Source of the DNA: Epichloe hybrida
Lineage: Eukaryota; Ascomycota; Sordariomycetes; Hypocreales; Clavicipitaceae
Assembly: GCA_019022495.1 (NCBI GenBank)
Contig: JAFEKR010000006.1
Coordinates: 620,001 to 684,000, forward strand
Direction of reading: 5' to 3'
Length of the DNA: 64,000 bases
Part shown: piece by piece, positions 23,403-34,207 of the stretch
Layout of the letters: each line of letters opens with the position of its first letter
Position numbering within the stretch: the stretch's first letter is position 1
Position numbers and translations under genes: made by a program
The notes under the pieces: model-generated
What the model saw: the letters and a program-made list of their open reading frames with translations, nothing else
Told to the model about the DNA's origin: nothing
Databases searched by the model: none

Positions 23403-24492
23403 GCAAAAGGGGGAGAGAGGGGGGGGGGGGTTTATCATGCGGCACCTTTTTTCTGCTTGTTTACTTTCCAACGTCGGGGGGAAATCTCAATTACAAATAC
23501 AATGCGGATTGCCGGATTACGGATTACAGTGCAATGCAATACCCCGACGTGTTTCAGACTCTAGGTCAGGAAATGGTTTTAGTTCACATCAACACGACTT
23601 TTTTTTTTTTTTTTTCTTTCCCCTTTTGCCCTTTGCCCTTTCCCCTTTGACATCAACTCGTCATGTATATTCATATATATTCATGTCCATGTCCATGTCC
23701 ATCTTCGTGTCCACGTTGGTTCACATCTGCATCACCACCACTGGGATATCAACATGTGTTGCTTGCTTGCTAGCAGCCAGAATACCAAGTACCAATACTG
23801 CCATCTAAAAAATTGTTTGCCATGACTAAACAAATAAAGCAAGTAGTTCAACTCGCCAAGCAGGCAAAGCAAGCTTTGAAAGCAAGATGCACCCCGCTTC
23901 CCAAAGTGCCCGCCCATTTGAGCCCACTGTAATCCGTCCTAGCCAACGAGTTTGAATAAATTAAGCCATAGCCATAATCAGCGATAAGACAAGACTATAA
24001 AATATACACCGAAGCAATACGGCAAGCAAGGCTCCTCTCACTTCATCACTTCATCGTGACGTTTCCGTCAACCGGGGCATGTAACATTCAAAGAGCAATA
24101 AGAAAAAAGCAACAAACGCCCCCTCCTGTTCCCACGCTGGCGCTCACTGTGGTTTCCAGCCCGCTCTCACCCATCAGGAAGCGTGTTTTCCCTGCGCCAT
24201 GCCAAGACCTTGATTTGGAAGATATCAACAGCAAATAGAAAGGAAATGAGAGCTGGTAAATTGACGGAATAGATATGAAAGAAGCAGAATTGGACCGGAT
24301 TGAACGTCATCATGTAAGAAAGGATACGGTTGTTTGAGCCAGGGAGCTCGGGTTCAGGGTGTTGAGGTGATGCTTCTCATCATGCAAATGTGGCTGGCCG
24401 GCTGGTTGTCCTTCCATGTGGACGGACGAGGATCGTGTTGAAAAGAACTCTCGAGTCCTGGGACGACCGACTGCTCGCTACGCGTTGCGCGC
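23403..24492. other. Intergenic between secreted-protein copy 2 and Maf1
   Basis: No gene recognised. It holds G and T homopolymer runs (about 23417-23430 and 23599-23616) and a run of CATGTC repeats (about 23680-23703). The right part is presumably the Maf1 3' UTR. Confidence 0.5.
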
Positions 24493-25642
24493 CTAAATCT
24501 CCAACCGCCCAGCAATGTCTTCGCTCATCAGTCTCTCCTTATCTAGCATACGTGTGTCGTCGTCATCCAGGTCGTCGTCGGCTTCGGCTTCTTCTTCCTC
24601 CTCCTCCCCCAAGAATTCGTCTTCCGAGAATAAGACGAGATCACCGTCTTCGCCCCGATTCCAGTACAGACCGTCGTCTGTTTGGTTCTCGTCGTCATTA
24701 AACGAGTTGACGAGTTCGACATCGCGATCGCCGAGCCAGTACTTGGCACGCTTTGCTGCGCCATCGTCATCGTCATCGGCATCGGCATCGGCACCAATGT
24801 GTCTCTTTGGTTGCCCAACGCGCATAGGGCGTAATGTTGGGCTGGTAGATGAGATAACAGGGACGACTCTCACATAGAGATATGCAACTCGTTTCAAGGC
24901 TCTGTTGAAGAAGAAGTAATGCACTGCCCAGATGGCGCTTTCGTCCTCTTCAAAGGGATCTGGATCAGGGCGGTAGCTGAATATCGTACACTCGTTGAGG
25001 CGCATCTCCTTGTCTATCAATGACCAGCATTGCGGGCCCCATACTGAGTTTAACTCACTGCCCATTGATGAGTCGAAGGAGGCGGCCTCCGGTCCGGGCC
25101 GCACGTTTTGCAAAATAGAGTCCAGGTTCACCATGACGCGGCGCAAGTTTCTTTCACGCTTGAAATCGCCTGGTCGCAAGACGTGGGAGAAGTCATAGTG
25201 TGGGTGGCTCGCATTCAGGGTCGCAATCAGGTAGGCGAATGTTCGTCTACTGGAAAGTTCCGACAACGGGCCAAACGCGCTCGAGGTGGAGAATAACTGC
25301 ATACTGGGTGAGGTCGCTAGCATATGCTCGCGATCGGGTGGCGACAGGCTCGCGCCCAGTTTCAGCAGAGCAGCATGTTGCGAGCTCAGATCTTTATCAA
25401 TGTTCTTGTATAGTTTCTTGTCAGAGCCGGTCGACTTTGTCGTATACAGATCGCAGCCGCCCGTTACGTTGCAATCGGGTGTATTAAAGTTGAGCGCGCT
25501 CGTGACGGCTTCGAAATCATGGACTGGGAGATACTAGGGCAGAGCATTATTATTAGTAAGATGCATCGGTTGCCATCGGTTTCCATCTGTTCCCATCGCA
25601 TTGCTATTCTGCACGTGGCTGCTGAACCAAACTCACCTTCAT
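24493..25642 (-). CDS. MAF1: Maf1, repressor of RNA polymerase III
   Basis: Complement of 25637-25642 (exon 1, only ATG AAG) and 24493-25533, giving 348 residues. The intron starts GTGAGT and ends CTAG. The product begins M-K-YLPVHDFEAVTSALNF, the conserved Maf1 start, which justifies the six-base first exon. Further family blocks: YDFSHVLRPGDFKRE, SLIDKEMRLNECTIFSYRPDPDPFEED, and AIWAVHYFFFNRALKRVAYL. An acidic and Ser-rich linker follows, ending in an Asp/Glu run. Maf1 is a target of TOR and PKA signalling that shuts down tRNA and 5S rRNA synthesis under stress by binding RNA polymerase III. The long acidic C-terminus is common in fungal members. Confidence 0.9.
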
Positions 25643-27164
25643 CTTGGCGATCGATCTCAGTTTCCTGGTTTTGGTAGGATGCGCGTCAACGGAGAAACCC
25701 CAGTTTTTCTTTTCAAGTAGCGGCCGTTACAGGCAAAGCGATTGGGTCGCAGGCGATATAGTGGCCGAAACCCAAAGGGGGATGAAATGAGGAGTAGCAA
25801 GCGGTGTTCCGGAAGGAGATGGTTGATATTGTGAGGGGGCAAGGCTTGCAATCGTGGAGGGCTGGCAGGTGGTACCAACTCAGAAGCGAAAGATCTTCTC
25901 TGCTGATTTTCTAAACAAAAAAAGGCTTCGCGCGCGATGTATTCGCGAACGTTCGCAGTCGGATGGTGTTGATTGGGCGGGTCGTGGTGTTCCTGCCGAG
26001 ACGTCACTTCGCAGATACCGGAAGAGATGTGCGCGTTGAGTGCTTGAGACCTTGTTCTGGTCCAAGTAGGAAGTCAACGGGCCAGACCAATGAGTCTAGC
26101 AACAAGGTTCGGCGGACATAGCTGTCAACGAGGCTGAGATTCGGTAGATTCGGTGCAGGAGGGGGGATGGTGGTGAGGATGACGAAGGAGAGAGGCAGCG
26201 CGTGGTGGGGACTGGAGGAGATGTGATCAAACGTTCAACGTCTCTCATCAGCCAGTGAGTGGTCAACGAGGCCTGCTGGCTGCTGCTGCTGCATGTGTGG
26301 TCGGTCGGGCCGCTTTCAGCTGCGCTCGGTACTTGGAAGCGTGACGGAGAGTAGCGACGACAGCCCCGACAGCACCACAAGAGCCCGACACGGCCAATCT
26401 GTTTGCTGATGGCGGGTGGGGAGTGGGCCGCTGACTTGCGCATGATGCGACAACAAGTTGACAGCCCCAGAGGCGTAATCCGTACTCCGTAGTGAAGAAG
26501 CAAATAAGCACGACCAGCGTGGATCACCAACGACAACACAAGCAATACTGCCTGCACTGGTGCGACGCGGAATATTGAGCGTGAATTCATCTTTCGTCAT
26601 TGTTCTTCGTACCTCCCGACTTTCGTGTGAGAAGGTCAGATAAGCCAGCAGCCACCGAACAGCTTTCGCTCGCCAGCCATGATTGATATGTTGCCCACTG
26701 AACCATTGCCACGCCATGGCGATGCTTGTTCTCCTGACTTGATGATAGGAAAGTCTGTCTGGTAGCGTTCTCCGTCTCTGGGCCAATCTTGAATGCTCGA
26801 TCAGCAACTGCGGAAAAAGTATTCTTCTCTCTAGCAGCTGAAGAGGGGCGTCTATCTCTTGTTGTTACAAAGGATGGTGATCCATCCTCAAAGATAAATA
26901 CACACAAAGGATAAACTGTAGCCAACTCCCAGCGACGCCTTGATTCATGTCTGAAAAGTCGCAAGTGCCCGAGCAGCCCGCGCACACCCTGAATCCTGAC
27001 GCGGCTGTTCTAAAGGCGGAGAATTTTCGTAGAGTTTGATGGCAGATCTCGTTGCTGATTCTTTTCCACGGTCAGATCAAGCCTGCGTGGCTCAAGCTCT
27101 TCTGGACGTCTATATTGACCTGCCAATTCCAAGTGTCAATGTCCATCGTCATTTCCACAACAGC

Positions 27165-27196
<32 letters not shown>

Positions 27197-27402
27197 CTGT
27201 AGTCAAAACACTTCACAATCCTTCAAACTCATGATTGTAATTATCATCATCTGAGTCCCAACACACATGAAGCTGCAGTGTTCCGAAACTTGAAGAAGCG
27301 GCGGGTATCGTGAGTCGGCATCGCAGAGATGATGAGGGACCACGGGGCAATACCTTCCTATGACTTCTCGTCACGACACCGAGAGCATTGGAAGCCCCCC
27401 CC
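25643..27402. other. 1.8-kb intergenic interval between divergent Maf1 promoter and AP-1 sigma 3' end
   Basis: No gene recognised. Several open frames of 60-160 codons on the minus strand have no family features. A CAA-repeat tract (about 27163-27196) and one TACTCCGTA nonamer (26483-26491) are present. The part nearest 25643 must hold the Maf1 promoter and leader. Confidence 0.5.
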
Positions 27403-28249
27403 TCATATAAGTTTGGTTACATCATCCTCGACCTGATGTTGTGGAAACACACAAATGCAGTCCCGCGTCAGCTGGTTCGACTTATTTGCCCGGGCGGATG
27501 CAATGAGAGAAATTGCGCACACGAACACATGTCCAGGCACATCGAGCGGTAGGGAGAAAATCGGCATCACCAGCACTAGCAGCGATATCAGACAAGTTGT
27601 ACGTACCTCCATGTCCTCCAGGGAGTCCTGCTGGCCTATGCATCTCAGGACGTTCTTCTTACTGCTCTCTTGCAGTTCGCCGGCGAGCAGAAGCTCATCG
27701 AGAATATAATATGCTTTTGTGAAGGAGAAAATGATGTCGAGCTCGCACACGTTGCCATAGTATTTGTCCATCTGTTCGACATAGCGGTGAATGATCTCTA
27801 GGCTGATCAGTTCATTGTCGTCGGATGAGCATCCGGCAATGAAAAAGAGCGACGCATATCGGCGGTAGACAATCTTTGTGTCTGTCAAGATGGCAGGTCA
27901 GCAGGGCTATTATTATATGCAGCCAATTTCGTGTCCGATTTGCGTCCACGGACCCTTATACTCTAGGAAGTTGCACATCCGCGTTCGACGAGCGAGGACC
28001 AGTTGGGCCACATCTTTGACAATCTTGGCCTTGTCTCTGGGAGACAATGTAGTGAACCACTTGGCAAGACGCTACACGTTTCCCAAGTCAGCTTCGACGT
28101 ACGTTCGATTGTCATGATTGCTCAAGGAGGGCGACGAACCACTTTGCCCTGTCGAGATAATAGAATCAGATATCTAGGCCACTTGTCAGTTTCGCGGACA
28201 CGGCGGCCAGGGGCTGTAAGCAAGGAGCACCGGCGTACTGAACTGCCAT
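27403..28249 (-). CDS. APS1: AP-1 clathrin adaptor sigma subunit
   Basis: Five exons on the complement: 28239-28249, 28140-28173, 27954-28071, 27607-27881 and 27403-27432. Together they give 155 residues, the usual family length. The spliced product begins [20 protein letters not shown] and continues through [40 protein letters not shown] and [14 protein letters not shown] to [13 protein letters not shown]. This is the small subunit of the AP-1 complex, which sorts cargo between trans-Golgi and endosomes. Exon 1 is 11 bases and the last exon 30, and four introns interrupt a short gene. All phases agree, so the model is firm. Confidence 0.92.
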
Positions 28250-28986
28250 TGTGAGAAAATGATGCACATCACCCAGCTTCGCTAGAAACGGGATGTGTGT
28301 GGGAAGAGGGTGGTCAAAAACTTGCGTGTGCAGCGTGTGCAGCGTGTGGGCTTTGTTGTGAAGTGGAGGTTCCATTGCTCATTCGACGGCCAGGGCAATT
28401 TGGGCAGGTTGGCGACGAGCCAGCAACAAGGCTTTCAAGTGGGAGGGGGTGTGGGAGGGGGTGTGGGGGGATCTCCTCGAAAATGATGGGATCTAGCTGT
28501 GGCAGAAGCTAGCGGCAACAGAACAACGCCTTCTCTGCTACTAATCGAATACAGGTTCTCGTCAAGGGCACACAAGCAAGCACAAAGGCTATATCCAGTC
28601 AGTAGGCAAGCAAATGGCAGTGGTTTCGAACATCCGACCCGTCATACGGAGTAGAAGGTGAGCGATTCCGTGGATTCATCATGGAGTTCAACTTGATTCG
28701 CATCGCAGAATGCCAATGAGACCCGCCGCCGAAGACCCCCGCATTATTATTATGTAGTCCAACCCATTTTTCTTCGATGGTGTCATAATAGTCTGCCTGG
28801 AGGAACGTAAAAGAGGTAGTATTACTGTAGGTCCGGCGGCCGGAGCGCGTTACGCTGACAAATGCCTCTTTCAATCTAGGATCCCCTTCCTCCCACTACA
28901 TGTACGGAGTATACCCCGTTCAGAACCAATTGCTACCCGAGTGATCACTTCTCCTCCAACCGGTTTGTCGCAGATTCCTGCCCGCC
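28250..28986. other. Divergent promoter region of AP-1 sigma and GCL regulatory subunit
   Basis: No gene recognised. It contains G-rich GGGAGGGGGTGTG repeats (about 28440-28470), a CAGCGTGTG direct repeat near 28330-28347, and two full TACGGAGTA nonamers at 28645-28653 and 28903-28911, the second 76 bases before the start codon at 28987. Confidence 0.5.
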
Positions 28987-30122
28987 ATGACGAAGCTGGT
29001 GTTATCCACAGGGTATGTTCCCGCCGCCTGCTCACCGGGGATCCTGCATGTGATGTGACGGAACAAAAGGCGGGCTGACTCGAATTCTTTCGCCGTTGTA
29101 GCAATGTCATGTCCTCCGGGCCATCAGTCATTCGCAAGTCGGGCGGCGGAAACAACAGGTCCAACCTAGAGCTTCTGAATTCCCTGCGCGACAACTTCTC
29201 CGAAGCGAAGCGCGACTACGCCGCAGCCTCGAATGCGAAAACGAACCGTGGTGCCGTGAACGGAAACGGCAGCCTCAACGGCAACGGGATCCATGGCGGC
29301 ACTTGCACGCCGCCACCAACCCCGGTGGAAGTTTGGACAGAGCGAGACGGAGAAGTCTTGTATATCCCGAGAATCAACTGGCAGGCCGCTGGGTTGCGCG
29401 ATGATGCGAATCAGTACGAGATCACAGTCAAGTTGTTCCTCCTGCCGGGAACCTCGGTCGCTGAGCGTGGGAAATACGTCCGCGAGGCGCTGGCCCTCGT
29501 CGGCAAAGAGTTGGGCACCCAAACAATCGATCTGCTTGTCGCGTCCTTCCCCGGTATTTCATTCGAGGGCACCTGCGAGTGGGAAGCGGACAAGAAGAAC
29601 GCCCACCAAGGCAATCTCAACGAGGAGCTGGCCACGTGGAAGACCTTTGAGGATTTACACAACCAGGGAGTCGTCAAGAGACTGGGTGTTGCCGAATTCG
29701 GCAGCGAAAAGCTGAGCGCCTTCATCAAGCAGGCTGTTGTTCCTCCTGTCGTGGATCAGATCAACCTGCAGGACTGCTGCAACGTACCGCCGCCGCTGAA
29801 GAAGCTTGCCGGCGAGCATGGCATAGAGCTCAACGTCCATCGCGACTGTACAGACATCTTGCCCCGTGGGACTTTGCGATAATTACTTGGCTCGGGCGTT
29901 CGTGGAGCAAATGTCTTGGCGGACGAGGAAAGCGGAGGCGTCGGCCTACAGGGAAATATCGTGCCGCAATGGGTCGTGCGATACATGGCATTCGTGCGAG
30001 ATCGTGGTGTGATTGAGAACAAGGGATATTTTGCCGGCGCCGAACTGGTGCAGGGAGGGCCAATATTAGATGACGACCAAGTACGACCATTGAAGGCAAA
30101 GACAGAGTGGCAGAGGTCATGA
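28987..30122 (+). CDS. Glutamate-cysteine ligase regulatory (modifier) subunit, interrupted by in-frame TAA
   Basis: Exons 28987-29012 and 29102-30122, with an intron GTATGT...TTGTAG. The start MTKLVLSTGNVMSSGPSVIRK is the conserved fungal start of the family. The aldo-keto-reductase-like fold includes ITVKLFLLPG, EDLHNQGVVKRLGVAEFG and DQINLQDCCNVPPPLKKLA. The subunit binds the catalytic ligase and raises its efficiency in the first step of glutathione synthesis. Codon 269 is TAA (29880-29882) within LPRGTLR-stop-LLGSG, where Glu is expected (GAA to TAA). The same frame then stays open and family-like for 79 codons (NIVPQWVVRYMAF, DRGVIENKGYFAGAELV) to a normal stop at 30120-30122. The full length would be 348 residues against 268 truncated. 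Possible causes: a recent nonsense mutation, an assembly error, readthrough, or an unusually short 42-base intron. Confidence 0.85.
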
Positions 30123-30452
30123 GAGCGACGGAGGAAAGGCACGCAGGTCGCTAGGCGAGGCAAGGCGCAAATGGACTTAATGATGGGATGGTATCAGGTA
30201 CTCTATTTATATCTCTTCATCTGTACACATCGGTTGTCTAGGGTGGATCGTCTATTATTTCTTGTCGTATTGCCCATCTTTTTTTTTTTTTTACCCGGAG
30301 GATATCTCGAAAGGTTTTCGGTTTCTGCTATAGCGAGCGTTCCATTTTGCGTCAACGAATGACGTATTGACGTCAAAGGTCATGCACTATTTCCCTACAC
30401 TTGACGACGCTTTCGCTCGTATCCCGTTACGGCTTGATATCGCGTGCCTCCC
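30123..30452. other. Convergent 3' spacer
   Basis: The spacer lies between the 3' ends of the GCL subunit and Bud32 genes. It contains a poly-T run (30280-30291) and no gene. Confidence 0.5.
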
Positions 30453-31238
30453 TCAGCCAAGCATACTTCGTTTTCGGCCTCTCATTCGCACGTCTTCGAG
30501 CTTCTTCAACACCGTGGGTGCCTGTTTGAAGCACCCCCTATACGCATCCAGAAGCTCGCCAAAAAGGCACTCTGCGCGTGGATGTGTGCTCCCAAAAGCT
30601 CTTTCCAAGACATACAAATCCACAGCACGTTCTTCCTCGTGAACCGCTCCACTCGCCAGGCCAAGGTCTATGATGACAATGTCCCCGCAGAGGTCGTCTA
30701 CTTGCTCCGAAGACCCCGATGGCGGGCTGAGCATCATGTTGCTCGTCGTCAAATCACCGTGAACTATGCCAATCTTGTGCATGCTGCCGACGGCTGTGCC
30801 AATCCGTCTCATGAGGTCTTTGAGCCGGGCGTCGTCTGCGATCCCTTCCGTCCTGCTACCCAGCCACTTGTTTATGTTGACTCGAACTGGCGTCCCTTGT
30901 ATCCATTCCAGCATCAGCCATCCTGCGCTCTCGTCGATGGCGTACACGGCGGGGACGCGCACGCCGTCTCGCTGACACTTGACGAGAATACGAGCCTCGG
31001 ATAGAATTCGGTGCTTGGTGAGCCGCTGGTCGAGGACGGGATGCCGCCAAGGCTTGGGCGGTCGGTACTTCAACGCGCACGGCGTATCGGGAGTAAGATA
31101 TGTGGTTTTGTATAGTCGGCCTTCGGCGCCCTGCGTGATGAGGCATGGAGGGGTTGAGGCGGGGTATTCGAGAATCTTGGGAAGAGGGAACTGGTGAGTT
31201 GGAGGGGGCGAGGGTTCAGCCGTTGCTGAAGCGGCCAT
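30453..31238 (-). CDS. BUD32: Bud32/TP53RK kinase of the KEOPS (EKC) complex
   Basis: Single exon, 261 residues from the ATG at 31238 (context GGCCATGGCC). The open frame extends further upstream but without another ATG. Bud32 hallmarks: ITQGAEGRLYKTTY in place of the Gly-rich loop; CALKYRPPKPWRHPVLDQRL with LTKHRILSEARIL; a catalytic loop HGDLTTSNMML; and IDLGLA in place of DFG. It ends in a basic RMRGRKRSMLG tail. Bud32 is the small atypical kinase/ATPase of KEOPS, which with Kae1 makes the t6A modification at position 37 of ANN-reading tRNAs and also affects telomeres. A 44-base GGT repeat lies about 100 bases upstream of the start. Confidence 0.93.
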   Translation of the reverse strand: MAASATAEPSPPPTHQFPLPKILEYPASTPPCLITQGAEGRLYKTTYLTPDTPCALKYRPPKPWRHPVLDQRLTKHRILSEARILVKCQRDGVRVPAVYAIDESAGWLMLEWIQGTPVRVNINKWLGSRTEGIADDARLKDLMRRIGTAVGSMHKIGIVHGDLTTSNMMLSPPSGSSEQVDDLCGDIVIIDLGLASGAVHEEERAVDLYVLERAFGSTHPRAECLFGELLDAYRGCFKQAPTVLKKLEDVRMRGRKRSMLG

Positions 31239-31336
31239 GGCCGTCGGTTTTCGACTGGGCTGGGCTACGCGATTTGCGAAGTTTCGAAGTCTGTTCCGTC
31301 CGAACACGATTCACGACCAACAAAAAGCTGGAGGGT

Positions 31337-31380
31337 TGGTGGTGGTGGTGGTGGTGGTGGTGGTGGTGGTGGTGGTGGTG
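31337..31380. repeat. GGT trinucleotide microsatellite
   Basis: Uninterrupted GGT repeat of about 14 units in the promoter region of the Bud32 gene, on the strand opposite to the gene. Confidence 0.9.
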
Positions 31381-32225
31381 TGCATAGTGTTGACATATAA
31401 TCCGTAATGCTCAACACATAGCTCCCATGTGACGTGGGTCTGCGCTACCTACCGAAGAGCTTGCGGCCGCTGCCGGGCCGATCGTCGTCCCGGCCCCATC
31501 CTGGCGTGCTTTGTTCTTTGTTCTGCAACATTGATTTCCAGTCTGGCACTGCACATGTCGTCGTCAGCACCTCCCGCCGGCGCGGCATGACATCCGTCAT
31601 CCGTCATCGAGATTGAAAAACACGGGAAAGAAGGCATTTGATGGTGTGGGAGACTGCGTGAATTCGCGTGCAATGTGCCATCTGCCACCAGCCACCACGG
31701 ACCCGCCGGCTTCCCTCCCAACTTCGTACACTTCGTATTGATACAGCACAAGAATAGGGCCGGTTGTGGATCTATTATTATTATTATTATCATCATCATC
31801 AAGTACTCCGTACTCCGTAATGCTCATGCTTCTTTTTGGCAGATGGGATGGATGCAGGGAAAGGCCGACCAGGATGGCAGGGATTTTATTATGTATGTAA
31901 TAAGGCGCCAACAGGCAGATGCAGGCTCTAGGCTAGGGCCGACAGAATCACACAACACAAACATGCGGCTTGCCGTCCCCATTCGCAGCCTGACTTATAA
32001 TTGGGCGGTCGAGTTGCTCCTCCTCTTCCCAGCTTCCCAGCCTTCCGTCGCCACTCTTTATACTTGACACTTGTTGCCCTCTTTTCCCATGCGCCGCCTC
32101 CTGCATACGTGCTTTGCAGCTTTGCGTCGACTGCGCACAACGAACCTCTGCTTGCTCCGCCAGATCATGACACCAGCCAGCTGTGAAGCCATCACTGTGT
32201 GCGCATCACCGACCTCCCCTCCGTC
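31381..32225. other. Divergent promoter region between Bud32 and the membrane-protein gene
   Basis: No gene recognised. Overlapping TACTCCGTA nonamers occur at 31804-31812 and 31811-31819. A related CCGTAATGCTCA sequence occurs twice (near 31402 and 31815). ATT and ATC repeats lie at about 31771-31800. Confidence 0.5.
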
Positions 32226-32954
32226 ATGTCCGAATCTAACTGGCTTCAATGGACCATCATCCTCGTCTTGACCGCCCTTTTTCTGTCTCTCATTGTCGTC
32301 GGCCAGGTCGCGGCCGCGTACTGGACAGCCTACGTCGCGGCACCGCAGGAGATTGTCACTTTCATCGACACCGTCGACTTTTCCATACAGGAAAACGAAA
32401 GCTACGATCGGGACGTGGCCAAGGTCCAGCGCCTCGAGGACAAAATCCGCCTCGGCCAGCTCCTGCGTGAGATTCAGAAGGGGGGGGACGACTTGCGCGA
32501 GCAGCTCAACAGCATGGTGGTATCAGAAGGCGCGACTACGCTGAGAACGAGCGCGAGGGTGCTCTGGGGTGCCAAGCGAAGCGAGTTGGAGGACAGAGTC
32601 AGAAGGCTGGATCTGTTGAGAATGCGATTTCTCGTCGTGTACATGGGCATCATGACATCCGTCGTGGACAAGAACCCCCCTCCCCCGCCCCCACTGCCCA
32701 GAGACCCCGAGAAGATTAGCATGCTGCCCTTCATGAGCCCCACGAAGCCCTCGCTTAAGAAATCCTTGACCGAAAGTGCCGTGAAGCGCCCGCCGCTGAG
32801 ACGACTCACTACCCAAGCCATCGGCCATCAAGAAAACGTCATTACGCCTCATAGGAAGGGCTGGGCAGGCGTCGTGCAAGAATTGCAGACGTCGCCGCGG
32901 ATGCAGCAACGCCATGCCTCGATAGAGCTCGCCATGGCACGGACGACTCCGTAG
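32226..32954 (+). CDS. Hypothetical membrane-anchored coiled-coil protein
   Basis: Single exon, 242 residues, start in context CCGTCATGTC. One strongly hydrophobic segment sits near the N-terminus (residues 10-33, IILVLTALFLSLIVVGQVAA). A charged helical region follows that is likely coiled-coil (VAKVQRLEDKIRLGQLLREI to RSELEDRVRRLDLLRMRFL). Then come a Pro run (PPPPPPLPRDPEK) and a basic Ser/Pro tail with repeated SPTKPSLKK-like sequence. The topology suggests a small single-pass protein with a cytosolic helical domain. No family recognised. Gene character is supported by the contiguous frame, start context and composition. Confidence 0.7.
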   Translation: MSESNWLQWTIILVLTALFLSLIVVGQVAAAYWTAYVAAPQEIVTFIDTVDFSIQENESYDRDVAKVQRLEDKIRLGQLLREIQKGGDDLREQLNSMVVSEGATTLRTSARVLWGAKRSELEDRVRRLDLLRMRFLVVYMGIMTSVVDKNPPPPPPLPRDPEKISMLPFMSPTKPSLKKSLTESAVKRPPLRRLTTQAIGHQENVITPHRKGWAGVVQELQTSPRMQQRHASIELAMARTTP

Positions 32955-33482
32955 CGACCAGCACACTCTCTGCTGTTGAGTCCCTCTCCTCTCGTCACCA
33001 GAATATTATCAAACTTTGCACTCTTTCGCAGAAGGGAGTGCAACCCGACACGGCCCGATGCACCGATACATCGTTATCTGCCTACATGGCGGACCCGGCA
33101 AGTATAAACAGCATTGTCACTTATTCGACAGTAGCAGAAGCACAGACAGACGTTTGGATAAGTATTACGAACTGTTATGGAAAACTTGGGACGTGCTTAT
33201 GAAGCATGATTGTAAAGAACGGCGTTGTTGACAACATTTCCTTTGGCTGGCTGGTGTTTGGTATTCATGGGCAAGTGTTGATATGACTACTACTCCGTAC
33301 GGAGTACATCATGTTCATTTTCTGGATGTGGAGTCCCAAGCCGAGACTTTGAAATTTCATTTTCCCCTTCACTCGTCAAATTGACTTAGATAGGATACCC
33401 CCGTTTCATTTTCTCTTGAGGCCCAGTCGTTGACTGCTTCTTCCATAAATTTAATTTGTTACCGTCATGAAACCACCACACT
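32955..33482. other. Convergent spacer with a perfect 16-bp palindrome
   Basis: No gene recognised. TACTCCGTACGGAGTA at 33291-33306 is a perfect palindrome formed by two overlapping nonamers. Confidence 0.6.
33291..33306. repeat. Palindrome of two overlapping TACTCCGTA/TACGGAGTA nonamers
   Basis: The 16 bases read the same on both strands. The sequence is made of the nonamer that recurs through the window's intergenic DNA. Confidence 0.85.
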
Positions 33483-34207
33483 TCACAACGAATGAGTTGC
33501 CACGTCGTCTGGGCCTGTACCGTTTTTCTCGCCCACTTATTCAGAAAGTGTCAGAAAATAAACCAGTTGGCAACAAGAGTGGTGAGACCAGGTGCCTTAC
33601 CGTCCAGTGCAACCAAGAACCGGCTTACACAGTTATAAGCAGCAACCTTGACAAAAATGAGTAAGAAATAGTTAGTTCCAAGTAAGAAAACTCTCTGGCC
33701 ATGTTGTGGTGAGCTCACCGTTCCCGTAATCTCAACCACCTCCCTGTCATCAAACAAACTCTCCAACCTCGCAAACGTCTTATCCCTAACCTGCACATTT
33801 CTCGTCATCTCATCCGTGTAAAGCAGCACAGCCCATTGTCTGTCATTCAACTCGGCCGGTTTCTCCACCTCGGCCAACTCCCCCTCCTGCTTGACTGTCT
33901 CGAGAGCCTCGTTGCTTACACCTGCCTCGACTGCCAGCGGGGCATGGTGCTTCCATTCATACCACGCCCTGTTGCACACCGCCACGCGGGAGATGGCGAG
34001 CTCTCGAAGATCGGCGGCCAGGTTGGTCTTTGTGCGCACGGCCCCGAGGAAGGAGTTCCAGCCGTCGGCAAGGGGGGGCGAGTGTAGGAGGGCGAGATCC
34101 AGCGGTTGGAGGCCTCGAGGCGCGCGACGTTGTTGGATGCGCTCGATGATCTCGGCGTCTTGACGTGTGGACGCTGGCGGGGGGTTGGCGACGTATGGGA
34201 GTCTCAT
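33483..34207 (-). CDS. Carboxymuconolactone decarboxylase / AhpD-like family protein
   Basis: Three exons on the complement, 33719-34207, 33601-33646 and 33483-33535, giving 195 residues. Introns start GTGAGC and GTAAGG and end CAAG and ATAAG. The spliced end SRFLVALD-VGEKN supports the last small exon, which an unspliced reading would miss. Family features: GLQPLDLALLHSPPLADGWN, LRELAISRVAVCNRAWYEW followed by His-His, and EITGTVAAYNCVSRFL. The usual redox CXXC of AhpD is absent; only one Cys lies in the segment that aligns with it. The protein is therefore more like the non-redox branch, whose substrate is unknown. No targeting signal seen. Confidence 0.85.
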
